Shown here: positions 1 to 8,659 of the stretch, one piece after another
How the letters are laid out: every line of letters begins with the position of its first letter
Position numbering within the stretch: position 1 is the first letter of the stretch
NCBI GenBank assembly: GCA_014323545.1
Contig: CP058647.1
Coordinates: 1,280,001-1,344,000 of the forward strand
DNA: 64,000 nucleotides
Reading direction: 5' to 3'
Source of the DNA: Hyphobacterium sp. CCMP332
GTDB taxonomy: Bacteria > Bacteroidota > Bacteroidia > Cytophagales > CCMP332
Program-made: the position numbers and the translations under genes
The notes under the pieces: generated by a model
Seen by the model: only the letters and a program-made list of their open reading frames with translations
Told to the model about the DNA's origin: nothing
Databases searched by the model: none

Positions 1-1369
1 GGGTAGTATATCCGTAATCTTTGTCGCTGAGCCATTCGGTAAATTCAGAATATTCTTCATCGCTTAACTCAAATTCATCGGGAGGAGCAATTTCGGGATG
101 CGAATAATAATATTTAGTAGCATAATCAAAAATCAGATTTTTACTGATCAGACTAATGCTGATGGGTGCGGGATCATCGATCTCAACTGTAAAATCAGGT
201 TTAATACCCTTTCCATCATAAACCACCCTGCCATTGGCTGTCTCAAATTTTGCCCTTAATGAATCCGGCACTTTTTCTCCGTTACCATTATTATCTTTTT
301 TGCTGTAATCAATGGCCTGAATACATCTGCCACTTGGGATATAATACCTTGAAGTGGTTACTTTTAATTGAGAATTATAAACCAATGGTCGCGTCATTTG
401 TACCAATCCTTTTCCAAATGTCCTGTTGCCAACAACTACCCCCCTGTCATAATCCTGAATAACGCCTGCCACAATTTCAGAGGCAGAAGCAGAAGACTCG
501 CTCGTAAGTACTGTCAATGGAATCTCCGCGGTATCCAACGGTGGTATTAATGTATTATATACGCTGTTGTTTTTTTCGTATTTACCTTTTGTCTCTACCA
601 CTTTTGAACCGGTTGGCAAAAATATAGAACAGATCTTAACTGCTTCAGTTAAGGATCCACCGGGATTATCGCGAAGGTCAAAGATCAATTTCTTCATTCC
701 TTCTTTTTGCAATTCCTCAAATGCCATTCTCACGTCTGAATAAGCCCCAATTGAAAAATCAGTCAATCGTATATATCCGACCTCTTCGCTAAGCATGCCG
801 TAATACGGGATATTTTCAATTTTAATTTTTTTGCGTTTAACATTTATAAGCATTGGTTTTTCCTTGCCATATCTCATAATTGTCAGATTTACCGAGGTAT
901 TGGCTTGTCCTTTTAACAATTTGCTGACATCGCCGGTATTTTTATCCGAAAGATCGACGTCGTCAATTTTCAGAATTTTATCGCCTGCTTTCAAGCCTGC
1001 CTCATCGGCCGGATCGCCTTCATACGGAATGATCACAACTATATCATCATTTCTTTTACCAATCACGGCACCTATTCCTCCATATTGTCCGGTAGTCATG
1101 GTTCTGAAATCTTCAATCTGATCTTCGGAAATATAATTGGTGTAGGGGTCAAGGCTGGCGAGCATGGCTTCAATTCCAACCCGCATTAACTGACCCGGAT
1201 CAATATCATCTACATAATATGTATTAACCTCTCTAAACACGGTGGCCATGATGTCGAGGTTTTTGGCTATCTCAAAATATTTGTCGCCGTACTGATCGAC
1301 AAAGGAATAAAAGGAGAATGTCGTCAGTGATAAAAGTCCAATTAAGATGTATTTCTTAGTTCTTTGCAT
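1..1369 (-). CDS. S41-family C-terminal processing protease (partial, C-terminus outside window)
   Basis: Translating the minus strand from the ATG at 1369 gives an open frame that runs off the window. It has an N-terminal hydrophobic anchor (about residues 6-24), a tail-specific-protease N-terminal region (DPGQLMRVGIEAM...SLDPYTNYI), a PDZ domain from about residue 93 (YGGIGAVIG...GLKAGDKILKIDD) and the S41 catalytic region with the S-A-S-A-S-E-I-V motif near residue 295 and the partner lysine in T-F-G-K-G. CtpA/Prc peptidases are Ser-Lys proteases that trim envelope proteins from the C-terminus in the periplasm. The start lies 14 bases inside the end of rnpA, so the two are translationally linked. 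Family assignment is firm; the substrate is unknown. About 456 codons are visible. Confidence 0.9.
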   Translation of the reverse strand, partial: MQRTKKYILIGLLSLTTFSFYSFVDQYGDKYFEIAKNLDIMATVFREVNTYYVDDIDPGQLMRVGIEAMLASLDPYTNYISEDQIEDFRTMTTGQYGGIGAVIGKRNDDIVVIIPYEGDPADEAGLKAGDKILKIDDVDLSDKNTGDVSKLLKGQANTSVNLTIMRYGKEKPMLINVKRKKIKIENIPYYGMLSEEVGYIRLTDFSIGAYSDVRMAFEELQKEGMKKLIFDLRDNPGGSLTEAVKICSIFLPTGSKVVETKGKYEKNNSVYNTLIPPLDTAEIPLTVLTSESSASASEIVAGVIQDYDRGVVVGNRTFGKGLVQMTRPLVYNSQLKVTTSRYYIPSGRCIQAIDYSKKDNNGNGEKVPDSLRAKFETANGRVVYDGKGIKPDFTVEIDDPAPISISLISKNLIFDYATKYYYSHPEIAPPDEFELSDEEYSEFTEWLSDKDYGYTT

Positions 1370-1784
1370 GTTCTTTTTGTAGGATAGAATTTAAACGCTC
1401 CAAAACTGACTTTAGTTTAGTCTCAATTTCTTCTAAAGATTTTAGATCCCTATCTAAATAAACCAGAGCGAATTTATCAATCATCAAATTTAAGTCATGA
1501 TTTGCTCCAAATAAAATTTCTTTATTTAAACGGAAAGCTTCCCGAATTAGTCGCTTAATCCTATTGCGTTTATTGGCTTTGGAAAATTTTGATTTTGGTA
1601 CGGAAATAAGAATCCTTGTCAAGGCCGCTTCGCGTTCTCTGATGAGATAATAGACTTTGAATGGCCCTAAATAAAAAAAGGAACCATCGCTAAACAGTTC
1701 CGAAATTTCTTTCTTCCCTTTTAATCTTAAATGTTTCGGGAAGCTATAATCAGCCCCCGAAGAATTTGGAGGCTCAGTTGACAT
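1356..1784 (-). CDS. rnpA: Ribonuclease P protein component
   Basis: This 142-residue protein is the basic protein subunit that assists the RNase P RNA in removing 5' leaders from pre-tRNAs. The family signature R-N-R-I-K-R-L-I-R-E-A-F-R is at about residues 71-83, preceded by the usual FxVYYL strand and the I-S-V-P-K-S-K segment (the family normally has a VxKKxG-type loop). The N-terminus is about 20 residues longer than the minimal family and polar. It begins 2 bases after rpmH stops and overlaps the following protease gene by 14 bases, forming the common rpmH-rnpA pair. Confidence 0.96.
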   Translation of the reverse strand: MSTEPPNSSGADYSFPKHLRLKGKKEISELFSDGSFFYLGPFKVYYLIREREAALTRILISVPKSKFSKANKRNRIKRLIREAFRLNKEILFGANHDLNLMIDKFALVYLDRDLKSLEEIETKLKSVLERLNSILQKEHAKN

Positions 1785-1786
1785 TT

Positions 1787-1942
1787 TTATTTATTTTTTA
1801 TCTCGTCAGAAACGCTGAGTTTCTTTCTTCCTTTGGCTCTTCTGCGCGACAATACCGCTCTACCGGCAGGTGTAGACATGCGCTCTCTGAAACCGTGTTT
1901 GTTCTTTCTCTTCTTATTTGATGGCTGAAATGTTCGTTTCAT
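1787..1942 (-). CDS. rpmH: 50S ribosomal protein L34
   Basis: A 51-residue, very basic protein starts [20 protein letters not shown] and continues with [20 protein letters not shown], the textbook L34 pattern. L34 is a late-assembling protein of the large ribosomal subunit. The start ATG is at 1942 and the TAA at 1787-1789. It heads the rpmH-rnpA-protease operon, and a Bacteroidota-type promoter lies directly upstream. The last eight residues (SVSDEIKN plus K) extend past the usual L34 end. Confidence 0.97.
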   Translation of the reverse strand: MKRTFQPSNKKRKNKHGFRERMSTPAGRAVLSRRRAKGRKKLSVSDEIKNK

Positions 1943-1967
1943 CTCTGTGTTTTTTGCAAAAGGACTG

Positions 1968-1998
1968 CAAAGGTAAAATAATGAATTAAATTAAACAA
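1968..1998 (-). promoter_or_regulatory. Promoter of rpmH-rnpA operon
   Basis: On the minus strand, TTG (1998-1996) and TACCTTTG (1975-1968) are separated by 20 bases. This matches the housekeeping-sigma promoter known in Bacteroidota (TTG at -33, TAnnTTTG at -7). Transcription would start about 20 bases before the rpmH ATG. An 8-base inverted repeat (GGACTGCA 1962-1969, TGCAGTCC 1999-2006) brackets the promoter. Confidence 0.75.
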
Positions 1999-2013
1999 TG
2001 CAGTCCGATTAAT

Positions 2014-2946
2014 TTATGACAATACTATATCTATTTGTGTAAGATCAAGAAATTCAAGAACTCTTCCATTCAATTCTTCAATGCTCAGATCCTTTAATTT
2101 TTCTGTACCAAATTTTTCCACACAGAATGAAGCAAGGGCTGAACCAAAGATAATGGCTCTTTTCATGTTCTCGAAACTAATATCATCTGTAGCTGCCAAA
2201 TAACCTATAAAACCTCCGGCAAATGTATCTCCGGCACCTGTAGGATCAAAGACCTCTTCCAAGGGCAATGCCGGGGCAAAAAATACTTCGTGCTCATTAA
2301 ATAATAGGGCCCCGTGTTCACCTTTTTTTACAACAAGTACCTTAGGGCCCATTTTTAGAATTTTTCTTGCCGCTTTCACCAAAGAATATTCTCCGCTTAA
2401 TTGTCTGGCCTCTTCATCATTAATAGATAATACATCAATTTTTTTCATGGTTTTATGCAAATCGTCCAGAGCGATATCCATCCAGAAATTCATGGTATCC
2501 AATATCACGAGTTTAGGCCTTTTTTCAAGACGATTTATTACCTGCATTTGTACTGAAGGCGCAAGATTTCCCAGCATGAGATAATCTGTATTTTGATAAG
2601 CATCAGGAATAATCGGATCAAAATTTTCGAGTACATTCAACTCTGTCACCAGGGTATCTCTGGTATTCATGTCAATATGGTATTTCCCCGACCAGAAAAA
2701 CGATTTTTCTCCTTCTTTGATTTGCAAACCATCTACATTAACGCCCCGGTTTTTAAACATTTCTATGTCTTCTTTGAGAAAATCCTCTCCTACAACTCCA
2801 ACCAGGTTTGTCGCTCCATTTTTATTTAAATATGAGGCTGCTAGGGAAATATAAGATCCCGATCCGCCTACAATTTTGTCCGTTTTTCCAAATGGTGTTT
2901 CAATGGCATCGAATGCTACCGAGCCTACTACTAAGATGTTTTTCAT
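2014..2946 (-). CDS. PfkB-family carbohydrate/nucleoside kinase
   Basis: This 310-residue protein belongs to the ribokinase (PfkB) fold. It has the N-terminal glycine-rich substrate motif V-G-G-S-G-S-Y around residues 27-33 and the ATP/anion-hole signature D-P-T-G-A-G-D-T-F-A-G-G around residues 234-245, where the last D is the catalytic base. PfkB enzymes phosphorylate sugars, nucleosides or related alcohols in the cytoplasm. The substrate cannot be read from sequence; ribokinase, adenosine kinase-like and 2-keto-3-deoxygluconate kinase-like roles are all possible. It follows the GNAT-like gene with a 4-base gap, so the two are probably cotranscribed. Confidence 0.9.
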   Translation of the reverse strand: MKNILVVGSVAFDAIETPFGKTDKIVGGSGSYISLAASYLNKNGATNLVGVVGEDFLKEDIEMFKNRGVNVDGLQIKEGEKSFFWSGKYHIDMNTRDTLVTELNVLENFDPIIPDAYQNTDYLMLGNLAPSVQMQVINRLEKRPKLVILDTMNFWMDIALDDLHKTMKKIDVLSINDEEARQLSGEYSLVKAARKILKMGPKVLVVKKGEHGALLFNEHEVFFAPALPLEEVFDPTGAGDTFAGGFIGYLAATDDISFENMKRAIIFGSALASFCVEKFGTEKLKDLSIEELNGRVLEFLDLTQIDIVLS

Positions 2947-2950
2947 TAAA

Positions 2951-4108
2951 TTATTTTAATATAGGATGTCGTTTATATACTTTCTTTCTATCGAACAGAT
3001 ACCGATAGGTAATGTGTGTTTTAGAAATTTCACCTCCAACTTCTTCTGCTACTTTCATCATTGAAGGATTGAAATCGCCAATCCAGTTCATTTCAAAATC
3101 TTCGTATCGCCAATTGGGTACGTGTACCATATTGGCAACACATTTTACTATTGCACCGGTCAGGCCTTTGCCTTGCTGCTCTGGTACTACTCCAAAAACA
3201 AGACCAAACATTTTGTTGATATGCCCCATTTTTTTATGGTATAAAAACTTAAGCTTTCCAATCAGGTCCATTTTTCCATTGACATGCCTAAACAATTGAT
3301 TCAATTCCGGAAGCATTATGAAAAAACATACCGGCTCATCTTTATAATAGCCATACCACACGATTTCTTCATCTATGACAGGTTTCATGGTTCTAAAAAC
3401 ATTTTTCGCTTGTCTTTCATCGAGCTTTGGCACACCGTGTTTGGCCCAGGCCTTATTGTAAATGGTGGCAAAATCAGAAGCGTATTTCTCCCAATTCTTT
3501 AATTCCATGTGCTTGAAATGGTAATCCGGGTTGGCAAATACCCGTTGAGCTTTTTCTTCTACGATTGGATAGAGGGGTTTGGCCGTTTTTCTAAAATAGG
3601 TAAGCTGTTTGAAATAGGTTTTCCAGCCATAGTTTTCCCACAATTCCTGATAATAAGGATAATTATAATTGCAGGTATAATTGGGTGGCGTAAAACCTTC
3701 TACTAACAATCCCCACCAATTATTCCGGTCCCCGAAATTTATAGGGCCATCTGCCGCTTCCATTCCTTTTTCTTTAAGCCATTCCACAGCTTTGTCGAAT
3801 AAGGCATTTGCCACTTCCTGATCGTCAATAGATTCATAAAATCCAATTCCACCTGTTGGCTGATCTTCTTTTTTTGCAATCTTATCATTGTAAAATGCAG
3901 CGATCCTGCCAATTATTTTGCCATCTCTTTCTAATATCCATCGCGCAGCTTCGCCTTGTCGAAAGAGTTTGTTCTTTTTGGGGTCAAATACTTTTTCAAT
4001 GTCGGCATCTAAAGGTCGAACCCAATTCGGGTCGCCTTTATAAAGATCCACGGCCATTTTTAGAAATTTCCTTGCCTCTTGTTTACTATTGACTTTTGAA
4101 AAATTCAT
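2951..4108 (-). CDS. GNAT-fold hypothetical protein (acetyltransferase-like)
   Basis: A 385-residue soluble protein. The N-terminal half (AARWILERDGKIIGRIAAFYND, with the usual GNAT beta strands) and the C-terminal block V-P-E-Q-Q-G-K-G-L-T-G-A near residues 307-318, which resembles the acetyl-CoA pyrophosphate loop Q/RxxGxG/A, indicate an N-acetyltransferase fold. Similar proteins of this length occur widely in Bacteroidota without assigned function. No signal peptide is seen. It starts downstream of a strong terminator and lies 4 bases before the PfkB kinase gene. The substrate is unknown. Confidence 0.7.
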   Translation of the reverse strand: MNFSKVNSKQEARKFLKMAVDLYKGDPNWVRPLDADIEKVFDPKKNKLFRQGEAARWILERDGKIIGRIAAFYNDKIAKKEDQPTGGIGFYESIDDQEVANALFDKAVEWLKEKGMEAADGPINFGDRNNWWGLLVEGFTPPNYTCNYNYPYYQELWENYGWKTYFKQLTYFRKTAKPLYPIVEEKAQRVFANPDYHFKHMELKNWEKYASDFATIYNKAWAKHGVPKLDERQAKNVFRTMKPVIDEEIVWYGYYKDEPVCFFIMLPELNQLFRHVNGKMDLIGKLKFLYHKKMGHINKMFGLVFGVVPEQQGKGLTGAIVKCVANMVHVPNWRYEDFEMNWIGDFNPSMMKVAEEVGGEISKTHITYRYLFDRKKVYKRHPILK

Positions 4109-4133
4109 CGGCTATTAAAAGTGCAAAAATAAA

Positions 4134-4160
4134 AAAGCCCGGTGATCACCGGGCCTTTAT
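4134..4160 (-). terminator. Rho-independent terminator after the T9SS cargo gene
   Basis: The perfect 18-base palindrome GCCCGGTGATCACCGGGC (4137-4154) is followed on the minus strand by a run of six T. It lies between the stop of the T9SS cargo gene at 4178 and the start of the GNAT-like gene at 4108, so it should end transcription from the former. Confidence 0.8.
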
Positions 4161-4177
4161 TTGATTTAGTTTTCAAT

Positions 4178-5308
4178 TTATTTTATAAAGAGTTTCTCAA
4201 CAATCTTTTCCTTTCCATTAAAATACTTCACAAAGTATAAACCCCATTTCAAGTCTGAAGTCACAATTTTGACTCTTTGAACTCCAAAGCCATCATTATT
4301 GACATTCACAGATTTAATCAATCTCGAGTTAATATCTAATAACTCAATATTCGAATCTGCATTATCAAATGTATTAAACTCGAAAACAACCTCATCCTTG
4401 GTCGGATTTGGAAATAGTTTAGCATAGGAAGAATGACTTTCCTGAAGACCAGAAGCCATTGGTTGCATAACTACAATATCATCCAGAAATATTCCATTGT
4501 CATCGTCAGAGTCATGGTAAAAAGTGATATAGATTGTCTGACCCACATAGGCATCCAAAGACAATTCGGTGTACATTAATGCAACCGTAGCATTTCCTGA
4601 ATCAGTAAATGTTGCTAATGTTGGATCGTAATTAAATTGTGAATGAACTGTATCCCCGGGTATTGTATCCCAACCATACGATGAATGCCACAATGGCCCA
4701 TCACCTGAACCGCGATATTGTTTTAATTGTGTTAAGGTGTCTGCAGTTGCACTTTGAGGATCACCAAGATCATCAACCTTCACTGTCATTCCATCTAGCC
4801 ATTGAGGTCCCTGAATAGGCATTGAAGTGAACTGTAAAATTGCACCAGGTTGCGTAATATTAATGGCGGGTGTTCCAAGAGCATTTCGATTACCAATTGC
4901 AAATCCGGCCATCCAGGATATACTTGTTGCCATATTAGTAAATCTTAAGGTATCACCATTTGCTACATCCTGAATAGCAACACTGTCCGACTGAAACCAT
5001 TCAGTTGGATCACCACTGTTGGTGGCCAGGTTATCATAACTGAAGTTAAACCAGGGCCCGCCATTGTTAAAATCCGGGATAGTACTTGCTGTATCAAAAT
5101 TCATATAAAGCAGAGTATCCATATTGGAATGCTTTTTAAAAACATTTTTATTTAAGTCAATATATACCGGGCTTGAAACTTTCTTCTTAACAATTTGTCC
5201 CAATATATCCTGTTTATGATATATGGTTTGTTGTTGTGAAAAAGACTGGCTGGCATAAATCACAATTACCATTGCGACTAAATTGAATTTTAGTAGTTTT
5301 CTTCTCAT
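4178..5308 (-). CDS. Secreted T9SS cargo protein with jelly-roll (cleaved-adhesin-like) domain
   Basis: The preferred start is the ATG at 5308, giving 376 residues with a clear signal peptide (MRRKLLKFNLVAMVIVIYAS...FSQQ); a longer frame to 5410 would place non-signal sequence in front. The middle holds a beta-sandwich resembling cleaved-adhesin domains (F-Y-H-D-S-D-D-D-N-G-I-F-L-D-D-I). The last about 80 residues form a T9SS type A sorting domain: L-F-P-N-P-T-K-D-E near its start, and a final GLYFVKYF...KIVEKLFIK. Such proteins cross the inner membrane by Sec and the outer membrane by T9SS. The ligand or activity is unknown. It is divergent from the AlbA_2 gene with 34 bases between starts. 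Confidence 0.85.
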   Translation of the reverse strand: MRRKLLKFNLVAMVIVIYASQSFSQQQTIYHKQDILGQIVKKKVSSPVYIDLNKNVFKKHSNMDTLLYMNFDTASTIPDFNNGGPWFNFSYDNLATNSGDPTEWFQSDSVAIQDVANGDTLRFTNMATSISWMAGFAIGNRNALGTPAINITQPGAILQFTSMPIQGPQWLDGMTVKVDDLGDPQSATADTLTQLKQYRGSGDGPLWHSSYGWDTIPGDTVHSQFNYDPTLATFTDSGNATVALMYTELSLDAYVGQTIYITFYHDSDDDNGIFLDDIVVMQPMASGLQESHSSYAKLFPNPTKDEVVFEFNTFDNADSNIELLDINSRLIKSVNVNNDGFGVQRVKIVTSDLKWGLYFVKYFNGKEKIVEKLFIK

Positions 5309-5342
5309 AATATTTCCATTTAAACTTTGTTGAATATAAACA

Positions 5343-5999
5343 TTGGAAATCAATAAAATAAAATCACTTATAAAAAAAGGCGAGTCTGAGTTTCTTGAGT
5401 TTAAACTCAAAACGACTCACCCTATGCGGATTCTCAATGAATTGGTGGCTTTTGCGAATACAAAAGGTGGACAATTAATTATTGGAGTAAACGATAAAGA
5501 TCTTAGCATTCACGGTGTAAAAAACGGCGAAGAGGATGTATTTCTCATGCAGAAATTGATTCAGGATCATATTTATCCGAAGTTAAAAAATCATGTTAGC
5601 AGAATTCCTATAAGTAAAAAACGCGATCTCATTTTAATTGAAATCCCCGAAGGCAAACAAAAACCATATTATGTCAATGAAAACCCTGAGGAACGAAATG
5701 GCACTGCCTACGTGAGGCTTAAAGATGAAAGTATAAAAGCCGGAAAGATTCTTAGAATGCTGATGAACTCGAAATACGAAGCAAAGCCAAATGCTATTAA
5801 AATCGAAGGAGATGTGGCCAAGACTTTCGAGCTAATGCATGAAAAGGAAAGAGTGACCTTTGAGGAAATTAAATCGGAATTGCGAAAACCAAAAAGATCG
5901 GTGGAATTACTTCTGGTAAAGCTTCTTCGTTTAAATCTGATTGGATTTGATATAGAACGGCAGGATGAGTTTTATTTGAAAGAACCAGATTTAAATTAG
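5343..5999 (+). CDS. AlbA_2-domain (divergent AAA-4/Schlafen-like) putative DNA-binding protein
   Basis: A 218-residue cytoplasmic protein. Residues about 12-125 match the AlbA_2 domain: ESEFLEFK, then E-L-V-A-F-A-N-T-K-G-G-Q-L-I-I-G-V-N-D and a later GTAYVRLKDES. The C-terminal about 60 residues look like a small winged-helix module (VTFEEIKSELRKPKRSVELLLVKL). AlbA_2 proteins are often annotated as ATP-dependent helicase-like or transcriptional regulators, but the domain is related to Schlafen nucleases and true ATPase activity is not shown. It stands alone on the plus strand between two minus-strand units. Confidence 0.8.
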   Translation: MEINKIKSLIKKGESEFLEFKLKTTHPMRILNELVAFANTKGGQLIIGVNDKDLSIHGVKNGEEDVFLMQKLIQDHIYPKLKNHVSRIPISKKRDLILIEIPEGKQKPYYVNENPEERNGTAYVRLKDESIKAGKILRMLMNSKYEAKPNAIKIEGDVAKTFELMHEKERVTFEEIKSELRKPKRSVELLLVKLLRLNLIGFDIERQDEFYLKEPDLN

Positions 6000-6136
6000 C
6001 AATTACGAATTTCGAATTAAAAATTTGAGAGAAGTTAAAAGGTTAGTCAGAGAATATAGAAATCTATTAGCATTCATCAATAAATCTCAATCTTATAAAA
6101 AAATGCTTTGAAATGCTATCCGCCTGTCGTAATCCG

Positions 6137-6790
6137 TCATTGGTAATTATTAATTATTTCCACTCCACTAGAAGTTCCTATGCGAGTAGCTCCGGCTTTG
6201 ATCATGGCCTCAAATTGCTCGCGGGTCTTGATTCCTGCGGAGGCTTTTATTTCTACTTGATCCGTTATAGATTTTTTGATGATTTCTACATCCGAAACTT
6301 CGGCCGAACCATTAAATCCGGTTGCTGTTTTTACAAAATCCGCGCCGGCATCTACACAAATTTTAGAGGCTTCGGCGATTTCCTCATTGTCGAGCAATGG
6401 TGTTTCAATAATTACTTTTAATATCTTCTCTTCATCATGGCAAAGTCTTGCGATTTTGACAATCTCGATCTTTGGCCAGATCATTTCGGCTTTGAAAGCA
6501 GTCAGACTCCAGACCAAATCAATTTCATCTGCTCCGTCCCGAATGGCTAATTCCGTTTCCTTTTCCTTGGTTTCTGTCATATTGTATCCAAAAGGAAACC
6601 CTATGACCGTAACCAGTTTTACTTCGCTCCCCTGTAAATCTCTTGCTGCTTTTTTTACCCAGAATGGCGGGATACATATGCCGTGAAATTTATAGTGTTC
6701 TGCCTCTGAAATCAATTTCTCAACATCTGTGTGAGTGATTCCTGGTTTTAGATTGGTGTGCTCAATATATTTTTCAGGATTTTCAATCAC
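6137..6790 (-). CDS. deoC: Deoxyribose-phosphate aldolase
   Basis: A 217-residue TIM-barrel class I aldolase that splits 2-deoxyribose-5-phosphate to acetaldehyde and glyceraldehyde-3-phosphate. The Schiff-base lysine is in F-V-K-T-A-T-G-F (about residue 153) and the second active-site lysine in I-K-A-S-A-G-I-K-T (about residue 182). The D-E-I-D-L-V region is present, followed by WSLTAFK rather than the common NIGALK, as in other Bacteroidota copies. The start is GTG at 6790, inside GTGA shared with the rfbA stop (4-base overlap). Its place at the end of a sugar-nucleotide operon is unusual for a nucleoside catabolic enzyme. Confidence 0.94.
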   Translation of the reverse strand: MIENPEKYIEHTNLKPGITHTDVEKLISEAEHYKFHGICIPPFWVKKAARDLQGSEVKLVTVIGFPFGYNMTETKEKETELAIRDGADEIDLVWSLTAFKAEMIWPKIEIVKIARLCHDEEKILKVIIETPLLDNEEIAEASKICVDAGADFVKTATGFNGSAEVSDVEIIKKSITDQVEIKASAGIKTREQFEAMIKAGATRIGTSSGVEIINNYQ

Positions 6791-7650
6791 CTATTGAGAA
6801 TATTAAGTAAATAATCTCCATAACCGCTTTTGACCAATGGTTTGGCAATAGCTTCCAATTGCTTCGCATCGATAAAGCCATTCTTGTAGGCTATTTCTTC
6901 AATACAACCGATTTTCAGGCCTTGTCTATCCTCTATTACCTGCACAAATTGACTTGCTTGCATTAAGGACTCAATGGTTCCGGTATCCAACCAGGCGGTT
7001 CCTCTGTCCAATATTCCCACTTGAAGTTTTCCTTTTTCGAGATATACCTTATTCACATCGGTGATTTCATACTCTCCTCTTTTGCTCGGCTTCAGTGACT
7101 TGGCTATTTCCACGACCTCATTATCATAGAAATAAAGTCCCGGGACTGCAAAATTTGATTTGGGCTTTTCAGGCTTTTCTTCTATTGAAATGGCTTTGAG
7201 GTTTTCATCAAAATCGACCACTCCGTAACGCTGTGGATCATTGACATGATAGGCAAATACCACGCCTCCATCCGGATCATTATTGTCTTTGAGTAAATTG
7301 GCCATACCCGTACCGTAAAAGATATTGTCTCCCAGAATCAAAGCAGCCTTATCTCCATCTATAAATTTTTCGCCGATAACGAATGCTTGCGCCAATCCAT
7401 TCGGAACTTCCTGTACCGCATATTCAAATTTGCATCCCAGTGAACGGCCATCACCGAGCAATTCTTCAAAACGCGGAAGGTCATGTGGGGTGGAAATTAT
7501 TAAAACCTCTCTTATCCCCGCATGCATCAAGGTACTCAATGGATAATATATCATCGGCTTATCGTAAACAGGCATAAGCTGTTTGGAAACTGCTATCGTT
7601 AATGGGTGTAAACGAGTACCCGAACCTCCTGCAAGAATTATTCCTTTCAT
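6787..7650 (-). CDS. rfbA: Glucose-1-phosphate thymidylyltransferase
   Basis: A 287-residue nucleotidyltransferase with the N-terminal loop [11 protein letters not shown] and family blocks [29 protein letters not shown] and E-E-K-P-E-K-P-K. RmlA joins dTTP and glucose-1-phosphate to give dTDP-glucose, the first step of dTDP-deoxysugar synthesis. It works with rfbB (8660-9724) of the same operon. The later enzymes for rhamnose (rfbC, rfbD) are not in this window. Full length for the family. Confidence 0.97.
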   Translation of the reverse strand: MKGIILAGGSGTRLHPLTIAVSKQLMPVYDKPMIYYPLSTLMHAGIREVLIISTPHDLPRFEELLGDGRSLGCKFEYAVQEVPNGLAQAFVIGEKFIDGDKAALILGDNIFYGTGMANLLKDNNDPDGGVVFAYHVNDPQRYGVVDFDENLKAISIEEKPEKPKSNFAVPGLYFYDNEVVEIAKSLKPSKRGEYEITDVNKVYLEKGKLQVGILDRGTAWLDTGTIESLMQASQFVQVIEDRQGLKIGCIEEIAYKNGFIDAKQLEAIAKPLVKSGYGDYLLNILNR

Positions 7651-7651
7651 A

Positions 7652-8656
7652 TTAGCTTCGTTTTTCGATAAAGGAACGATTATCTTTGAACCATTCCCAG
7701 GTCATTCTTAGACCTTCCAATATATTAATCTGCGGATTATAATCCAGCAATTTTTTAGCTTTTGAAATATTGGCCAGCGAATCTTTTACATCGCCTTTTC
7801 TCGGCGGCCCAAAAATTGGTTCAAGTTCAGTATTTGTGATTTCTTTCAACATATTGAACATTTCCAAAACAGATGTTCTTTCAGCATAGGCAACATTAAA
7901 CAATTCAGCCCCATGAATTTTATCGCTAAAACAAGCTTTTATATTTGCTTCGACAGCATTTTCAATAAAAGTGAAATCTCTGGTTTGGTCGCCTTTACCG
8001 TTAATTTTTGGAGACTTTTGCTCATAAAAGGCATCCATAAACAGTGGAATTACAGCAGCATAGGCACCTTTGGGATCCTGACGAGGCCCAAATACATTAA
8101 AATAACGCAAACCAACTGATGAAAAATCATAGCTCTTGAAGAATACAGAAGCATACAATTCATTGACTAGTTTGGTTACGGCATATGGTGATAGTGGATT
8201 TCCTATATTATCTTCTTCTTTTGGTAAGGCCAGGTGATCGCCATATGTTGATGAAGATGCTGCATAAACGAATCGCTTTACCTCATTAATCCTCGATGCA
8301 TTTAGCATGTTTAAAAACCCAGTGACATTGGAGTTGTTGCTAGCGATGGGGTCATCGATACTTCTTGGTACTGAACCCAGGGCGGCCTGATGAAGTACAA
8401 AGTCCACATTTTTTGTCAGTTCAAGACATAAATTATAATCACAAATATCACCTTCAATAATTTCCAGGATATCCGAAGACTCAAATGGCTTTAAATTTTT
8501 TCTGAAACCTGTTGCAAAATTATCGAGAACAATAATTTTCCCGGCCTTATACTTTATTAAATATTCTACAATATTGGAACCAATAAACCCTGCTCCTCCG
8601 GTAACCAGAAATGTATATTTATTTAATAATTCCTTGTGAAATGGCCTATCGTACAT
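7652..8656 (-). CDS. UDP-N-acetylglucosamine 4-epimerase, WbpP/TviC type (SDR)
   Basis: A 334-residue extended short-chain dehydrogenase with the NAD loop T-G-G-A-G-F-I-G-S (about residues 19-27), catalytic Y-A-V-T-K, and the [11 protein letters not shown] block that is characteristic of WbpP/TviC epimerases acting on N-acetylated UDP-hexoses. In WbpP the neighbouring SSSTYGD and SPYAVTK motifs line the active site and are present here. It would interconvert UDP-GlcNAc and UDP-GalNAc, or the uronic acid forms made by the dehydrogenase at 10741-12030. A single base separates it from rfbA. The exact substrate is inferred. Confidence 0.85.
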   Translation of the reverse strand: MYDRPFHKELLNKYTFLVTGGAGFIGSNIVEYLIKYKAGKIIVLDNFATGFRKNLKPFESSDILEIIEGDICDYNLCLELTKNVDFVLHQAALGSVPRSIDDPIASNNSNVTGFLNMLNASRINEVKRFVYAASSSTYGDHLALPKEEDNIGNPLSPYAVTKLVNELYASVFFKSYDFSSVGLRYFNVFGPRQDPKGAYAAVIPLFMDAFYEQKSPKINGKGDQTRDFTFIENAVEANIKACFSDKIHGAELFNVAYAERTSVLEMFNMLKEITNTELEPIFGPPRKGDVKDSLANISKAKKLLDYNPQINILEGLRMTWEWFKDNRSFIEKRS

Positions 8657-8659
8657 TTA

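Noticed and set aside
6000-6136. Gene or terminator between the AlbA_2 gene and deoC
   Set aside because: Only low-complexity AT-rich sequence with weak inverted words; nothing supportable.
6276-6686. 136-residue open frame on the plus strand opposite deoC
   Set aside because: Shadow frame; the aldolase lysine motifs lie on the other strand.
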